This document shows, one piece after another, positions 10,793 through 20,379 of a DNA stretch of 64,000 nt. The notes below the pieces were generated by a model that saw nothing but the letters and a program-made list of their open reading frames with translations, did not search any database and had not been told where the DNA came from. A program made the position numbers and the translations under genes. The DNA is from Blasia pusilla (taxonomy: Eukaryota > Marchantiophyta > Marchantiopsida > Blasiales): contig CM114273.1 in the NCBI GenBank assembly GCA_050084515.1, positions 23,436,001 to 23,500,000 of the forward strand, read 5' to 3'. Each line of letters opens with the position of its first letter. Positions within the stretch are counted from its first letter, which is position 1.

Positions 10793-12167
10793 TCACGATC
10801 TCGTACGACGCTGCTTAGCCACTCCCAAGCTAAGGATCCATGTCAAGCAGTTCAGGTCCATCGCTTGACCCAAGACATGGCGTCGTGATGGCTTTGACAC
10901 TGACGGTACTGCCGTCACTCCTGTGAGAAATCCCATTGCTCGCTCTCTCTCGTTGGCGTTAGGCTCCACCAACCGTTGAGCCTGGTCATCCCAAACCAAG
11001 CCAGGACCGGCCTCCTTGTATGCATAGGAAGAAGGAAAACTCACAAACTTGGGTAAGGCTGCCCGCGGCCTGCCTACCCTGTTGACCACAGTCAACGGTG
11101 GTCGATCATCGTGCCTCACTGTCTGTGATTGACGACCTGGATCCAGAATGGAGTCCACTAACAAATGGGAGGGGCGCTCCACTCTCGCATACATGGGGCA
11201 CCAAGTGAGTCCACCATAGACATGGGCGATGGGATCTAGAACCTACACTTGCCGCATCCAAGAACACTGCTGGGCCGATCCAAGCACGCACCTGATGAGC
11301 ACTTGTCACCACCCGTGACCTAGAGTCTCCTAAGATCGGCATATTCTCCAGAATGTAGGCTGGAGAACGAGACTAGTGCTCCTGCAACTGCCGTAAGACC
11401 CTCAACATCTCCCAAAACAACCTGGACCGAGTGTCAGCCAACCCGCCGCCTCGTCCAACACTCGATTGGCCCTGACATGGCCAACCGGCAATGACCAGAT
11501 CAATGGTCCCTACCCGCTCTAAGTCCTACGCCCCCAACAACAAAATATCCCTCGGTAGGGAACTCTGGTTCCCCTGTACTGCGAACGCAGACAATAAGTC
11601 CGGAAAACATAGGCATAACTGCGCCACATGTCGCAGTGAGACGCGCCTTGTAACATCATCACTTTCCACATACAGGTACTGTTGGACTCGCAATCGCGCC
11701 AGCAAAACAGTAGCTAACCCGGTGCTAATCCCTCCAAAGAGATCTAACACTCGAATACCCTCCTCCGGGGTACACCACACAATGGATGTGGTATCCAAGG
11801 GTGTCATCATAGCACTCCCTGCTACCTCGTGTTTCTCAGACCTGTCACGCTCCGGTGCAAACGCCTCGCTCCATGTGGTCTGCACGTGCTCATCTGCCCA
11901 TCGTCGAAGCTCCTCAGTCGAGCCCCACAACGGCACCTCTCCTCCACAGAATGATGCAGCTACCATAACACTCCTCCCCATAGAAATGTCAGGGACGAGA
12001 GTATCCTCAATCAAATCACTAGGCCAAGTGATGGCACTGCTAAATGCTGCTAAGGTCGCCATCTCTCTTGGCCATTGTTCGATCACTGCACCTGTGAATC
12101 GAACGGGTAATGAGCTAAGGCGCCCATCACCTGACTGCCATCCTAGTCTGTAGGATGCTAACTCCTC
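10793..12167 (-). pseudogene. Cytosine-5 DNA methyltransferase domain within the retrotransposon polyprotein
   Basis: Such enzymes move a methyl group from S-adenosylmethionine to carbon 5 of cytosine. Motifs appear in conventional order. Motif I is LDLFGGISTG (11718-11747). IV is DLVIAGWPCQGQS, with its catalytic Cys codon at 11475-11477. VI is ILENMP (11337-11354; usually ENVP). VIII is RSHRPCLWWT. Near the end come ERERAMGF and the motif X-like LGQAMDLN (10850-10873). The conventional order and 'DLFGGISTG' fit a DNMT3-like enzyme better than rearranged plant DRM proteins; this is a judgement by eye. The N-terminal part (11526-12086) and the PCQG part share the protease frame. A shift near 11190 moves to the RT frame. 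TAGs at 11373 and 11526 break it. Confidence 0.9.
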
Positions 12168-12500
12168 CTAGTAATCCAAGGAAAACCCCATCGGGTATAA
12201 CACTGCTCCACCAACCAAGACGTTGTAGGACTCTGCATCAGTCACTATCGCCTTGGCGCGCACCACGGACTCATCTGGAGGATGTCCCGGGCGAATCCTC
12301 ACCACGACCTCTTGTCGGGTGATATACTCTGTGGTACTCGCTCCACCCAAGGATGTGTGTATCCGGAATGGACAACGCTCCACATCGGCTCTCGTCAAGC
12401 CCAATCCTCTGAATGACGCTTTCCCCAACATCAGGGGTTGCGCTTCTGAATCCAACAAGACGCGCTGCAGACTAAAAGCTCTACCTCCAGGACTCATCAA
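12168..12500 (-). pseudogene. Retroviral-type aspartic protease
   Basis: The protease cuts the polyprotein. The first active-site region reads VLLDSEAQPLML, where the family has D-S/T-G-A; the Gly is Glu here, which should kill activity and fits a G-to-A change. The second characteristic region is YNVLVGGAVLYPMGFSLDY, matching the 'ILG..WL' flap-end region of gypsy proteases. It ends at a TAG (12168-12170), after which the same frame continues straight into the methyltransferase part. It lies between gag and the methyltransferase as expected for gag-PR order. Confidence 0.8.
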
Positions 12501-12992
12501 CTAGAAGAACTCTCCTTGGTTATCCAGCAACACAACACCAGGAGAAGCCATCTAGCGGGCATCTCCGCCATCCTAGCAGCCGCATCCTGCCATCAATCTG
12601 ACGTGGACGGTCCGAGCATCCGCTCCAAGGACATGTCCATCACCTCCTCTGCAATCACCTCTGAAGGTGATGTAGGAACTCCAACTCCGCGCTCACATAG
12701 TGAAGCATAGTGAAGCGGCCAGCCAAAAAGCCTCGGCGGGCGTACCCCCCAACGTCATAACATCGGAAGCAGAAAATAAAGGAGTGCGGTACACAACGAT
12801 GGCCGCCCCCAACAACGTGCTCGACACATGCCCCTCTTGAGCATCAACAATAGGAGTCATCGCACTCGCTTCTCCCATCGCCCTCCGTGCCTGTACACCA
12901 ACAACATCACCAACTCTCAAGAAACTTTGATGAGGACCCATCGATGGGGTCCTCATCGCTTCGAACAATGTGAAAGACTGAGGAAGCCTAGT
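12501..12992 (-). pseudogene. Gag-protease spacer
   Basis: The frame of gag and protease continues here, interrupted by a TGA at 12693-12695. A small local duplication ('catagtgaag' twice, near 12696-12715) lies next to that stop. No motif is recognised; it is presumably linker of the polyprotein. Confidence 0.5.
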
Positions 12993-14590
12993 CTATTTCC
13001 TGGCTTCCCCTCGTTGTGGATCCAACTCTGCGGCGACCTCCATCTGGGCAACCCCGCACATCCAACCAGGATCCTTGAGATCTTTGGTAGCTCCATATGA
13101 TGTCGATGCCACGGATCCGGCATGGGGTAACCTCAATGCCATAGCGGAAATCTGCTCCTGTAGCTGCTGTATCTGAGGAGTCATCCCAGCCTCATGTTCG
13201 GAGTCTCCCTCGGTGTGTCTAGGTGGTGGTACTCTACCTCCTCCACGGGCAGCTCCACCACCCTGTCGGGAAACTCCAGCTCCTCGTCCCCCAATAGGAC
13301 CACCTGGTGCACGATCTCTAGGCCCACCCGGACCGGGTACTCGCCCTGGTGCCCTCTCTGGCTCTCGGTCCAGACGTAACTCAGGATGTAAATTGAAACA
13401 CCTAGCGCGTGTATGACCATACCTCTCATAATAGTCGCATTGATAACCTCCTGGTGTAGCACCATCTCCTCCTTCAGGCTGAGACACACGTCCATGACCC
13501 TGACGAGTGCAATGGCGCTGATGATGGGCTCCATCACATGACCAACAAGTAATAGTAGGCGGCTGCTGTTGAGCCGCATATGAAGGTGTAAGTCTCTGTG
13601 CCACAGGCTCCCGGTATCGTCCCTGAGCTCGTGGTGCCACAGTTGACCTATCTCGGAGTCCACGTTGCTGCACAGGTGGCGCAGCCAATTGCGACTGCTC
13701 TTGCCCAGAACCCATGGTGGCTACGCTCTCCTCCGCCATATTACGCTCAATGTTCTCGGCGGTCCTAAAAACATCTCTCAACGTCGGGGAGGTGTTCATA
13801 AGAAGCACCCCCTCCCGCACCCGTGGCCGCAGGGTCTAGTCCACAATCACGTACCATGACTAGATAGCTTGAGCCTCTGTCACCCCCTGAGTGACGGTGA
13901 TCAACCGGCGCAAGCGAGTGTAAGCCTCACGTAAACTCTCACCCAGGCGCCTCTGGAAGTTGTGGATGCTCCGCAACTTCTCTGTCCGTACCCCCTGGTA
14001 GCTCGCCCTCAACTCAGCAAAGAACTCAACCACGGGGTTGAACTTGGGACAAACCTGACTAGATGGTGCAACTGCTCCAATGCGAGTGACCCCTCCTAAA
14101 ACATCACTAGTGGAAGAGGAAGTAGCCTCTCCTAACTCCTCCTCCTCATTTGGGAACGGCTTCGTCCATGACACATAGTGTGGGTTGTAGTAGAGTCGCC
14201 ATGCCTCAATCTCTTGGGCATATATGTGGGAAAACTCATGGTAATCGTCCATGGATACCCCCTCTAAATGCTGGAACATACCGTTCCATGTTGTAAACGG
14301 GTTGAACTCTTTAGAGTTCAACCCGTTTAGTCGCACCAACTCCTGGCCCACTAGGAGTCGCACCAACTCCGTAACTCTACTATGAAATCGTGCAACTCAA
14401 TCGTACCCACTGCACCTGAAAACCTACGCGGTCCTCTACCCCGATCGTCCATCTCGTACGCCCAACTGGTAGGACCACTCACAATGTGTGGCGATGTGCT
14501 CACAAACTCCTCTACACCCTCCCCCTCGTCTGACAATGACATAGAAGGAGGTCGAGGTGGTCCCTGAGGTGAAGATCCTCGGAACCTCAC
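12993..14590 (-). pseudogene. Gag-like protein with zinc knuckles
   Basis: Gag packages the element RNA. The stretch 13860-14366 holds a retrotransposon capsid-like segment (FFAELRASYQGVRTEKL, FQRRLGESLREAYTRLRRLI). The same frame continues to 12993 past TAGs at 13860 and 13836. It contains CWSCDGAHHQRHC and a second knuckle of the form C-x2-Y-x4-H-x4-C, in which the second Cys of a CCHC motif has become Tyr. The part after the knuckles is rich in Gly, Pro and Arg, as in nucleocapsid regions. The N-terminal piece (14351-14590) is in another frame because of a small rearrangement at 14295-14365. The true start codon is not certain. Confidence 0.8.
14295..14365. repeat. Inverted repeat and local duplication inside gag
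   Basis: The plus strand has two 14-15-bp arms (aaacgggttgaactc and its complement) separated by 3-4 bases at about 14298-14330. Immediately after, 'agtcgcaccaactcc' occurs twice (about 14329-14370). The segment changes the gag frame. Palindrome plus duplication at one spot is typical of templated repair or a foldback event. Confidence 0.7.
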
Positions 14591-16218
14591 GCCACTCCGC
14601 GTAAAACCTCTAGAGCTACTCTCGGGTTCACCACCTCGCCTCTCAAAGTCCCAAACGGACGCCGTGATGACCCTCGTGCCCTTCTCACCCGATCAGTCTT
14701 GCCTCGCGAGTAATCCCTCAATCACTCACCCCAAACATGCGGCACTCGATCTACACTCTCCCTCTTCGAGACATGTAACGTGCAGCCATAAGCGGCGTGG
14801 TGGGGCAAATCGACCAGGCTATCATTTCATCAATAACCTACCCTCAACTCCGGACATCCCACACAGGTCTATGTCCCCTAAACCACATACATAAATGATG
14901 CTCTCAGCATCCACACATCCAGTATCCCCAAATAAACTACCAAAATCCCAGAATCCCTCACACATGCAGGATAAAGGACCAGAATGGGTAACCTGAACAC
15001 TCAATGTCACTCCTCAGCAACTGCAAATCTCGACCCCAACTCGGTCGTGGAGAAAACTCCTTCAATCAGCAAGTCAAACTCCTCCCGTACTGACGTTGCT
15101 CAAAACTCCTCGATAGACGGTGCGGTTCCAGCGGAACGTGCGGCGTTGCAGGCGGCACACAACGGCTACGAACGGCACGGCCCTCGATGATGGGATACGG
15201 CACTCGGCGGCATACCCTCCTCAATCAACAATAAACCCACACTCTGCTCCATAATGTCGGAGCAGCTCCGCGATCGAGACGGTGCGGTGCGGCCACGAGC
15301 GGCACGGCGCGGCAATCGGCGTCGCGTTGCAGCTACGGGCGTCACGGCACGATATCCGATCGTCGTTAAGCGGCTACCAATCACAACATAGCAGCATGAA
15401 ATCAAAACTCAAACACTATAACAAGAGGTCATATGCCATCACAAGTTGATGACGGTGGCGGCCAAAACAAAGTATGTGATGGCGACGCAAGTCCGAGAAT
15501 CAACGAACATTGTGGAAGACCCTCCACTCCATAACGGCGGCAATGGAAACCAAGGGTGGACAACGGACGGTGGACCATTGACAATGACAGTTGACCGTCA
15601 TTGGTGAAGGTTGATCGTTGACGGTTGACGGTGACTATGACGGCGACGGCCGCCGCCGGTGTGGCGGCTGGTTTAGGGTTTGCACATTTTAACCCTAAAA
15701 ATCGCCTAGCAATGGCAGTTTTTGAAGATTGACCATAATTTTTTGCTCGCAACTCTAAATTGCGCATTTTTTGTTGCACAGCGTGCACAGCTTCACGATC
15801 TACGCCAGTATCAAAAAATATTTAGAATCTAAGATTCCAGTAAAAAGTGACGGGGATTGTCGTAAAGCCCAATGTCTCTTTCTACTATACAAAATTCGGC
15901 AGCGCTTCCGTGCTGATTCCTCCCAAAAAAAATGTAAAACCTGTAAAAATGCAAATGAGCAAGCAACATGGTGCTCCCGAAAGCACCGGCATGGGGCAAC
16001 CCACCCCCCTACTCAATCCCTATCAGAAATTTGGCAGCGCTTCGGCGCCACTCTTCCACACGAAAAATCCGCAAATGCAAAGAACAATCCAAGCAACCCT
16101 TGCTCCGATGAGCACTCCCATGAGCCGTTGAACGGGGAACACTGTCCCCAACCTGCAAAAGCAATGAGTGACCAGCGAGCTCCCCCATGAAGCTCTCTCA
16201 CTCTCTCCTTCTCTCTTT
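14591..16218 (-). other. Leader of the gypsy element
   Basis: This is non-coding between gag and the 5' LTR. It contains a GC-rich CpG-dense stretch at about 15120-15360 and short 'gttgacggt'-like iterations near 15560-15640. Two tandem ~135-bp copies lie at about 15885-16020 and 16021-16150, both with 'ggcagcgcttc'. The minus-strand string TGGCGCCGAAGCGCTGCC at 16033-16050 begins with TGG and resembles a tRNA primer-binding site. If so, the U5 of this LTR would reach 16051, about 170 bp beyond the shared LTR part. Confidence 0.55.
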
Positions 16219-16735
16219 GTAAAGTAAGATCCAATCTCTCTCTACACAATCTCACACCATAGCTTTCAAAGGTGTGCACTCTCTCTCATGTCAAACCAAA
16301 TCCACTCTCTTAATGAAAGGCTTGGGTTACACTCACAAGGCAAGGGACCATAACTCCGCCGCCGCATGCCAAGAGGTTCAACAAAGAGAGAATGAGCTCT
16401 CAAGCTCTCTCTCCTTGGGATATATACCCCTCCCCTCTCCCAAGCTGTCTCCATCGTAACCTATTCTCCCAAGTCACCTCCTTGGCTCTTGACCTGATGT
16501 AGGAGGTCAAGGGCCACTTACCAAAAATAGAAAGTCGATCATATACTCAAAATGGTACTTACCTAAAATAGTAAGTTCCTCAATATGGTTCCAAATGAGC
16601 CAAAACGAAGGGAAAACCTGCTCTCTCAGGTTTCCCGAGGCCTCAGCAGGTCATCCTCGACCTCCTAGGCCTGTCCTCCACTACTCTTGAAGACGCTCTA
16701 CTAGATCTCACTGATCTATCCTAAAGGACATGACA
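16219..16735 (-). repeat. 5' LTR of the large gypsy element (shared part)
   Basis: It is almost identical to 6602-7116, with only scattered transitions, so the insertion is fairly young despite the many coding lesions. It ends GACATGACA at 16735 and is followed by unrelated DNA. On the U5 side the similarity stops at about 16219, and the adjacent ~170 bp differ from the U5 of the other LTR. The two LTRs are therefore not a simple identical pair. Confidence 0.8.
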
Positions 16736-18190
16736 CCTTGCCTTTGTATCAAGAATTTAGAAGGAAGTGATGAAATATATAGGCCTATCGTTGGATGACA
16801 ACAAGCTCACTAGTCTCAGAATGCAATTGAGTAGAAGCGGTCCACTTGTGGTATTCAGCCCGACCAACTCCAGAGTTACGTGTCTTATTGCAAGTCCCGC
16901 TTGACATTCTGGTGGACCTTTCATCTACAAAGGCAGATCAATTAATCACACAAATGAAGTCGGCAATGGAAAATGGTTCCATTTGAGACTTCCATCCACC
17001 CAAGCCCTCGGACAAGCACAGAGGTCACATAGAGGGTTCAAACGTGTCCCCATCGAGTAATACCACCAATATCTACTCTGTGAAGGAAGCTCCTGAAAGT
17101 TCCTTCGTTGGTTCTATAGCCTATCGCAATGACGTGTTACCCGAGTCACCTAACAAACGAAAAATGCTCCCAGTCACGTGGTTAGATGATCTCTGTTACT
17201 TGTTGCTATTCGCATTTTTAGCAGTCTCTTCCATTCTTTCTTTCTGCCTCATATATTCAACCGAGAAGCTAACACAATGTTTCCGATTACATGCGTTGGG
17301 AGCAGACCACAAACATACAACGACAATGTCCAATTTTGAGATTTACCGTGAAGTTCAGTGAAAAATCGTTCTTAGATATTTGAATGAGTTTTTACAGCAA
17401 AACAGGGAGATGCCTAATGCTTAATTTACATGGAGCTCAACTGCATGTTATTTCAGCAATACAATCTAAGCATTAACTCTGCTACTTATAAGTTTTTTAG
17501 TTACCATTTTCCTAATGGATAGGCATATTCAATGTTGGCCATGTGCTACAAACATTACCTCAATCATTCCGCCATGTGTATGTTCCATTTTTTTCAGTTA
17601 AGCTTTTATGCGATGATGTTTGGGTTAATAGACATAACTCTAATCGCTGCTTGACTACTATTCAGTTGTTATATGGTACTCTAGTTCATTTCTAGTTTCA
17701 GCTGTTTACCTATTGTTTATCGTCAGGCTTTGTTGTTCTCTTACTTTGTCGATAGGTGTAGGTATTTTGCACTCTCTCCATGCTTGTTACATCCAATAGT
17801 TGAGAAACTATTTGCTCAATTACGATGTCGTCCAAAAAACTCATCGATTCGTATGTCTGAAGCCACATGTTTATGACCAATTCTATGTGCTTAAGGAGAC
17901 CCGCATGTGTATTGCATTTCTGCCAAGATGCATGCACATTGATACTGGTTCCTGTTGTTCTCGACATCTCCACTTTTCACTTTATGGTGCTCCCATGCTA
18001 ATTTGTGGGATTAACTGAGGCATCTTGTATCATATGCTGTTCATACTAACCGGATCTACTTAACATGTTCACATGCCCTCTCATGTATGCCGCCGCTGTG
18101 CTCTTTTAGTCCCTGAAGAAACCGTGCTTGCTATGTCCTCTTCGTTGTTTATCAGTAACCTGTCTTAAATTACTTTTCTGATGTCTGCAG

Positions 18191-18530
18191 CAACAGCTTC
18201 AGAGGGGATCAGACTTGGCTCATTCTAGCGAGGACACCACAGCCATTCAACGAGCAAGGCGTAGGAGAAGGAGGCGTAGGTCTGTTCCTCGGGAGAGACA
18301 TCTCAGCCCTGTGACATCAGACATGTTGAATGATGAACGTGCCTCTATACTTATATGAAACAATTGTGAAAACATTGAGGCTGGCAGAGACAAGTCCAAC
18401 GACTCACAGAGTCAGCTTGACACTGTGAACATGTTACTGAGATCGATCACTCAAGATGAAAAGTACAACATTGATCGCATAATAGTCGTCTTTGAAAGAG
18501 CTCAAGGGCGATGTTGCTGTATTTTGTTGA
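18191..18530 (+). pseudogene. Arg-rich exon-like fragment, unknown family
   Basis: A polypyrimidine tract and 'tgtctgcag' precede a stretch reading QQLQRGSDLAHSSED, then a run of nine Arg interrupted only by Ala (RARRRRRRRR), then SVPRERHLSPVTSDMLNDE. After one TGA the same frame goes on with a charged, helix-like stretch (SQSQLDTVNMLLRSITQDEK). It looks like a real but broken exon with a nuclear-localisation-like cluster. The family is not recognised. It may be a captured gene fragment or part of the old element. Confidence 0.45.
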
Positions 18531-18665
18531 TTACATCACCAAGAAATACCATGAAGATGTTGAGACCAGGGACAGGGCAGATGACTTGATGAAGCTCACC
18601 AACAATGCGTAAAGAATCCTTAGAACAATTTTACCCAACACTTGTGCATTTCACAGTGTAGTCGA

Positions 18666-18740
18666 GAACGACCTCTGTAGCCATTTTGAATATGCAGCTT
18701 CTTCTGAACGACCTCTGTAGTCATTTTGAATATGCAGCTT
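18666..18740 (+). repeat. 35-bp tandem duplication
   Basis: The segment that starts 'gaacgacctctgtag' and ends 'atatgcagctt' occurs at 18666-18700 and again at 18706-18740 with one base difference. No function is seen. Confidence 0.85.
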
Positions 18741-19428
18741 GGTTCATACAGACAGTTTTTTATGTACATCAATCATTAGGATGGTTTAGGTCCACTCTTG
18801 TTGTGTATCGGCATGATACCTCCCGTTTCTTATTCCTTTTTGAACAAGGAAGTTTACAGCACACCCTTGCTCTATCTATTTTGTTCTCCACCGCTTGTTC
18901 CATGTGGTTTACGCAGCCCTCTGTCGGCTTGCATTGCACCACATCCTCTTCATCTGACCACTCTCCCCTCTTTGCAATTAGATGTTTCAGCCACCACTCT
19001 CCCTACTTCGCAGGTAGATGTTTCAGCCACGACAATCGGGATCCTCACAACTACCTCCAACCCGTTACCAAACTCACACTTGTGATTTTATACTGCACGC
19101 CACCCACTGAATTGTTGTATATGAGTTAAATTTACAAATGGCACAATAAAATCATACTTGGCTGCAATCAAAAACTTGTGAAGCTTATGTCACACAAAGT
19201 ATTTACAACGAACCTGTTTAACCACAATAATTCAGCGGCGGCGCGAATTTTTTTCTGCTCCTCTAAACTGTAGTCTGCCTGTATAAAAAAAGTCAGCGCA
19301 GTTCATTCACTCCGCAAACACATGCCGGCGTAAACTATTTCATCACCAACCTCAAAGAGGCTAGTTGCGCGTGTGTGGTTTAGGGTTCCTTTCATTCCCG
19401 CCCTATCGAAAAAGGGGCCGCATACTAG

Positions 19429-20379
19429 TTTTTATAATTTCTAAGCGCTAATTAAAAAAATCAATTTCGTACGCAGACACGGGCAGGACACCCATCTCGT
19501 AACTTTCGAGAGGCCATGGAGCCGACCAGTTACTTGCCCTCCCTTGAAATGGAATAACACTTTATGGCTAGATCGGGGGCCACAATCTCCGCCGTCAATG
19601 AATACTTCGCAACTTGCTAGACACGTGGCCGTGTCGCTTCCCGACGGATTCATTATGCATCACTATACGTCTTTAGAACCCTAGAGAAAATAATCACCCC
19701 CGGCCCACTTCCCATCTTTTGAAAATCCGTCTGTCCGTGAAACTTCTGGACGCAATTGCAGGTCTGCACGGTACCAGATCTGGGAATGTACGCCGTCGGA
19801 ATCCCAGAAACGGCAGTGAAACGGACGGACATCAACATCTGTTTTCGGCTAACTCACCCCATCGAATGACGGACGGACGGACGGACGGACACACATACTT
19901 GCGTATGTTTACAGTAGTGGGTGAGGGAGGGCGTAACAAACCGACGCGAAAGCCGGTTCCGCGCGGTTCACATGAGCGCAGACACCTGACGCGAGGAGAG
20001 AGGAGGAAGAGGAGCTTCTGCGAAGAGGGGGGGGTGGTGAGGGAGCAGCGAGACCCTTGCTCACGAACGAGATTACGGCGGTTGGGATTTGAATTGCAGT
20101 GAATCAAAGGAGATCGTTAGCTTAGCGGAGTACGAGGAGGAAAAGCGTCGGGTTCCGCGAGTGGGAGCGGACGCTGCGGTTTGGAGGGCGGGGAATGGAT
20201 GAGTGGGGTTTTGTAGGTACTGATTGGAGGGGCGGAGGAGACTGAATTTTCCTGAGGCTTGGAGGTTGGGTTGCCATTTCTGGTCGGGGTCAGTGGCCGA
20301 AGCACGAAGACTGGGCAAATTTACGAAATCTGGAAGATAGACCTGAGGAGCAGCGCGAGAGACAATTTAAAGGGTGGTG
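19429..20379 (+). promoter_or_regulatory. Upstream region and 5' UTR of the CNOT9 gene
   Basis: More GC-rich than the flanks, as expected for a promoter/5' UTR. It contains a (GGAC)n tetranucleotide microsatellite with about five units at 19868-19890. No TATA box can be named with confidence. The transcription start is not visible. A longer purine-rich stretch (about 19990-20050) may be transcribed leader. Confidence 0.4.

Larger units (their letters stand above)
6474..16735 (-). mobile_element. Ty3/gypsy LTR retrotransposon encoding a DNA methyltransferase and a PHD finger
   Basis: The element reads right to left: 5' LTR (16219-16735), leader, gag, protease, cytosine-5 methyltransferase, reverse transcriptase, RNase H, integrase, PHD finger, 3' LTR (6474-7116). 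The domain order RT-RH-IN places it in Ty3/gypsy. LTR ends are TGTC...GACA. The 4-bp flanks are CCTC on the left and CCTT on the right, so a target duplication with one change is possible but not certain. Gag through the middle of the methyltransferase shares one frame; the rest of the methyltransferase, RT, RNase H and most of integrase share a second. At least eleven stops and three shifts make it non-functional. It interrupts the helicase-bearing block. Confidence 0.9.
16736..19428. other. Right part of the helicase-bearing block
   Basis: It probably continues the block broken at 6473. The stretch 17044-17361 is open for 105 codons and includes SPNKRKMLPV, a basic tail that could suit an RPA-like Helitron gene; this is weak. 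A possible exon lies at 18191-18530. At the right edge, plus-strand CTAG followed by T (19425-19429), preceded by a short GCCC/GGGC stem, is a candidate Helitron 3' end. Confidence 0.35.

Noticed and set aside
10452-10796. 114-codon minus-strand frame between methyltransferase and RT
   Set aside because: Out of the polyprotein frame; the in-frame linker, though broken by stops, joins both domains.
10793-12167. Bacterial contamination as the source of the methyltransferase
   Set aside because: The domain is in frame with the gypsy protease and, after a frameshift, with RT inside an LTR-bounded element, and it has decayed in the same way as the rest.
6474-16735. An endogenous pararetrovirus instead of a retrotransposon
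   Set aside because: LTRs with TGTC/GACA ends, integrase and the RT-RH-IN order are present, and there is no movement or coat protein signature.
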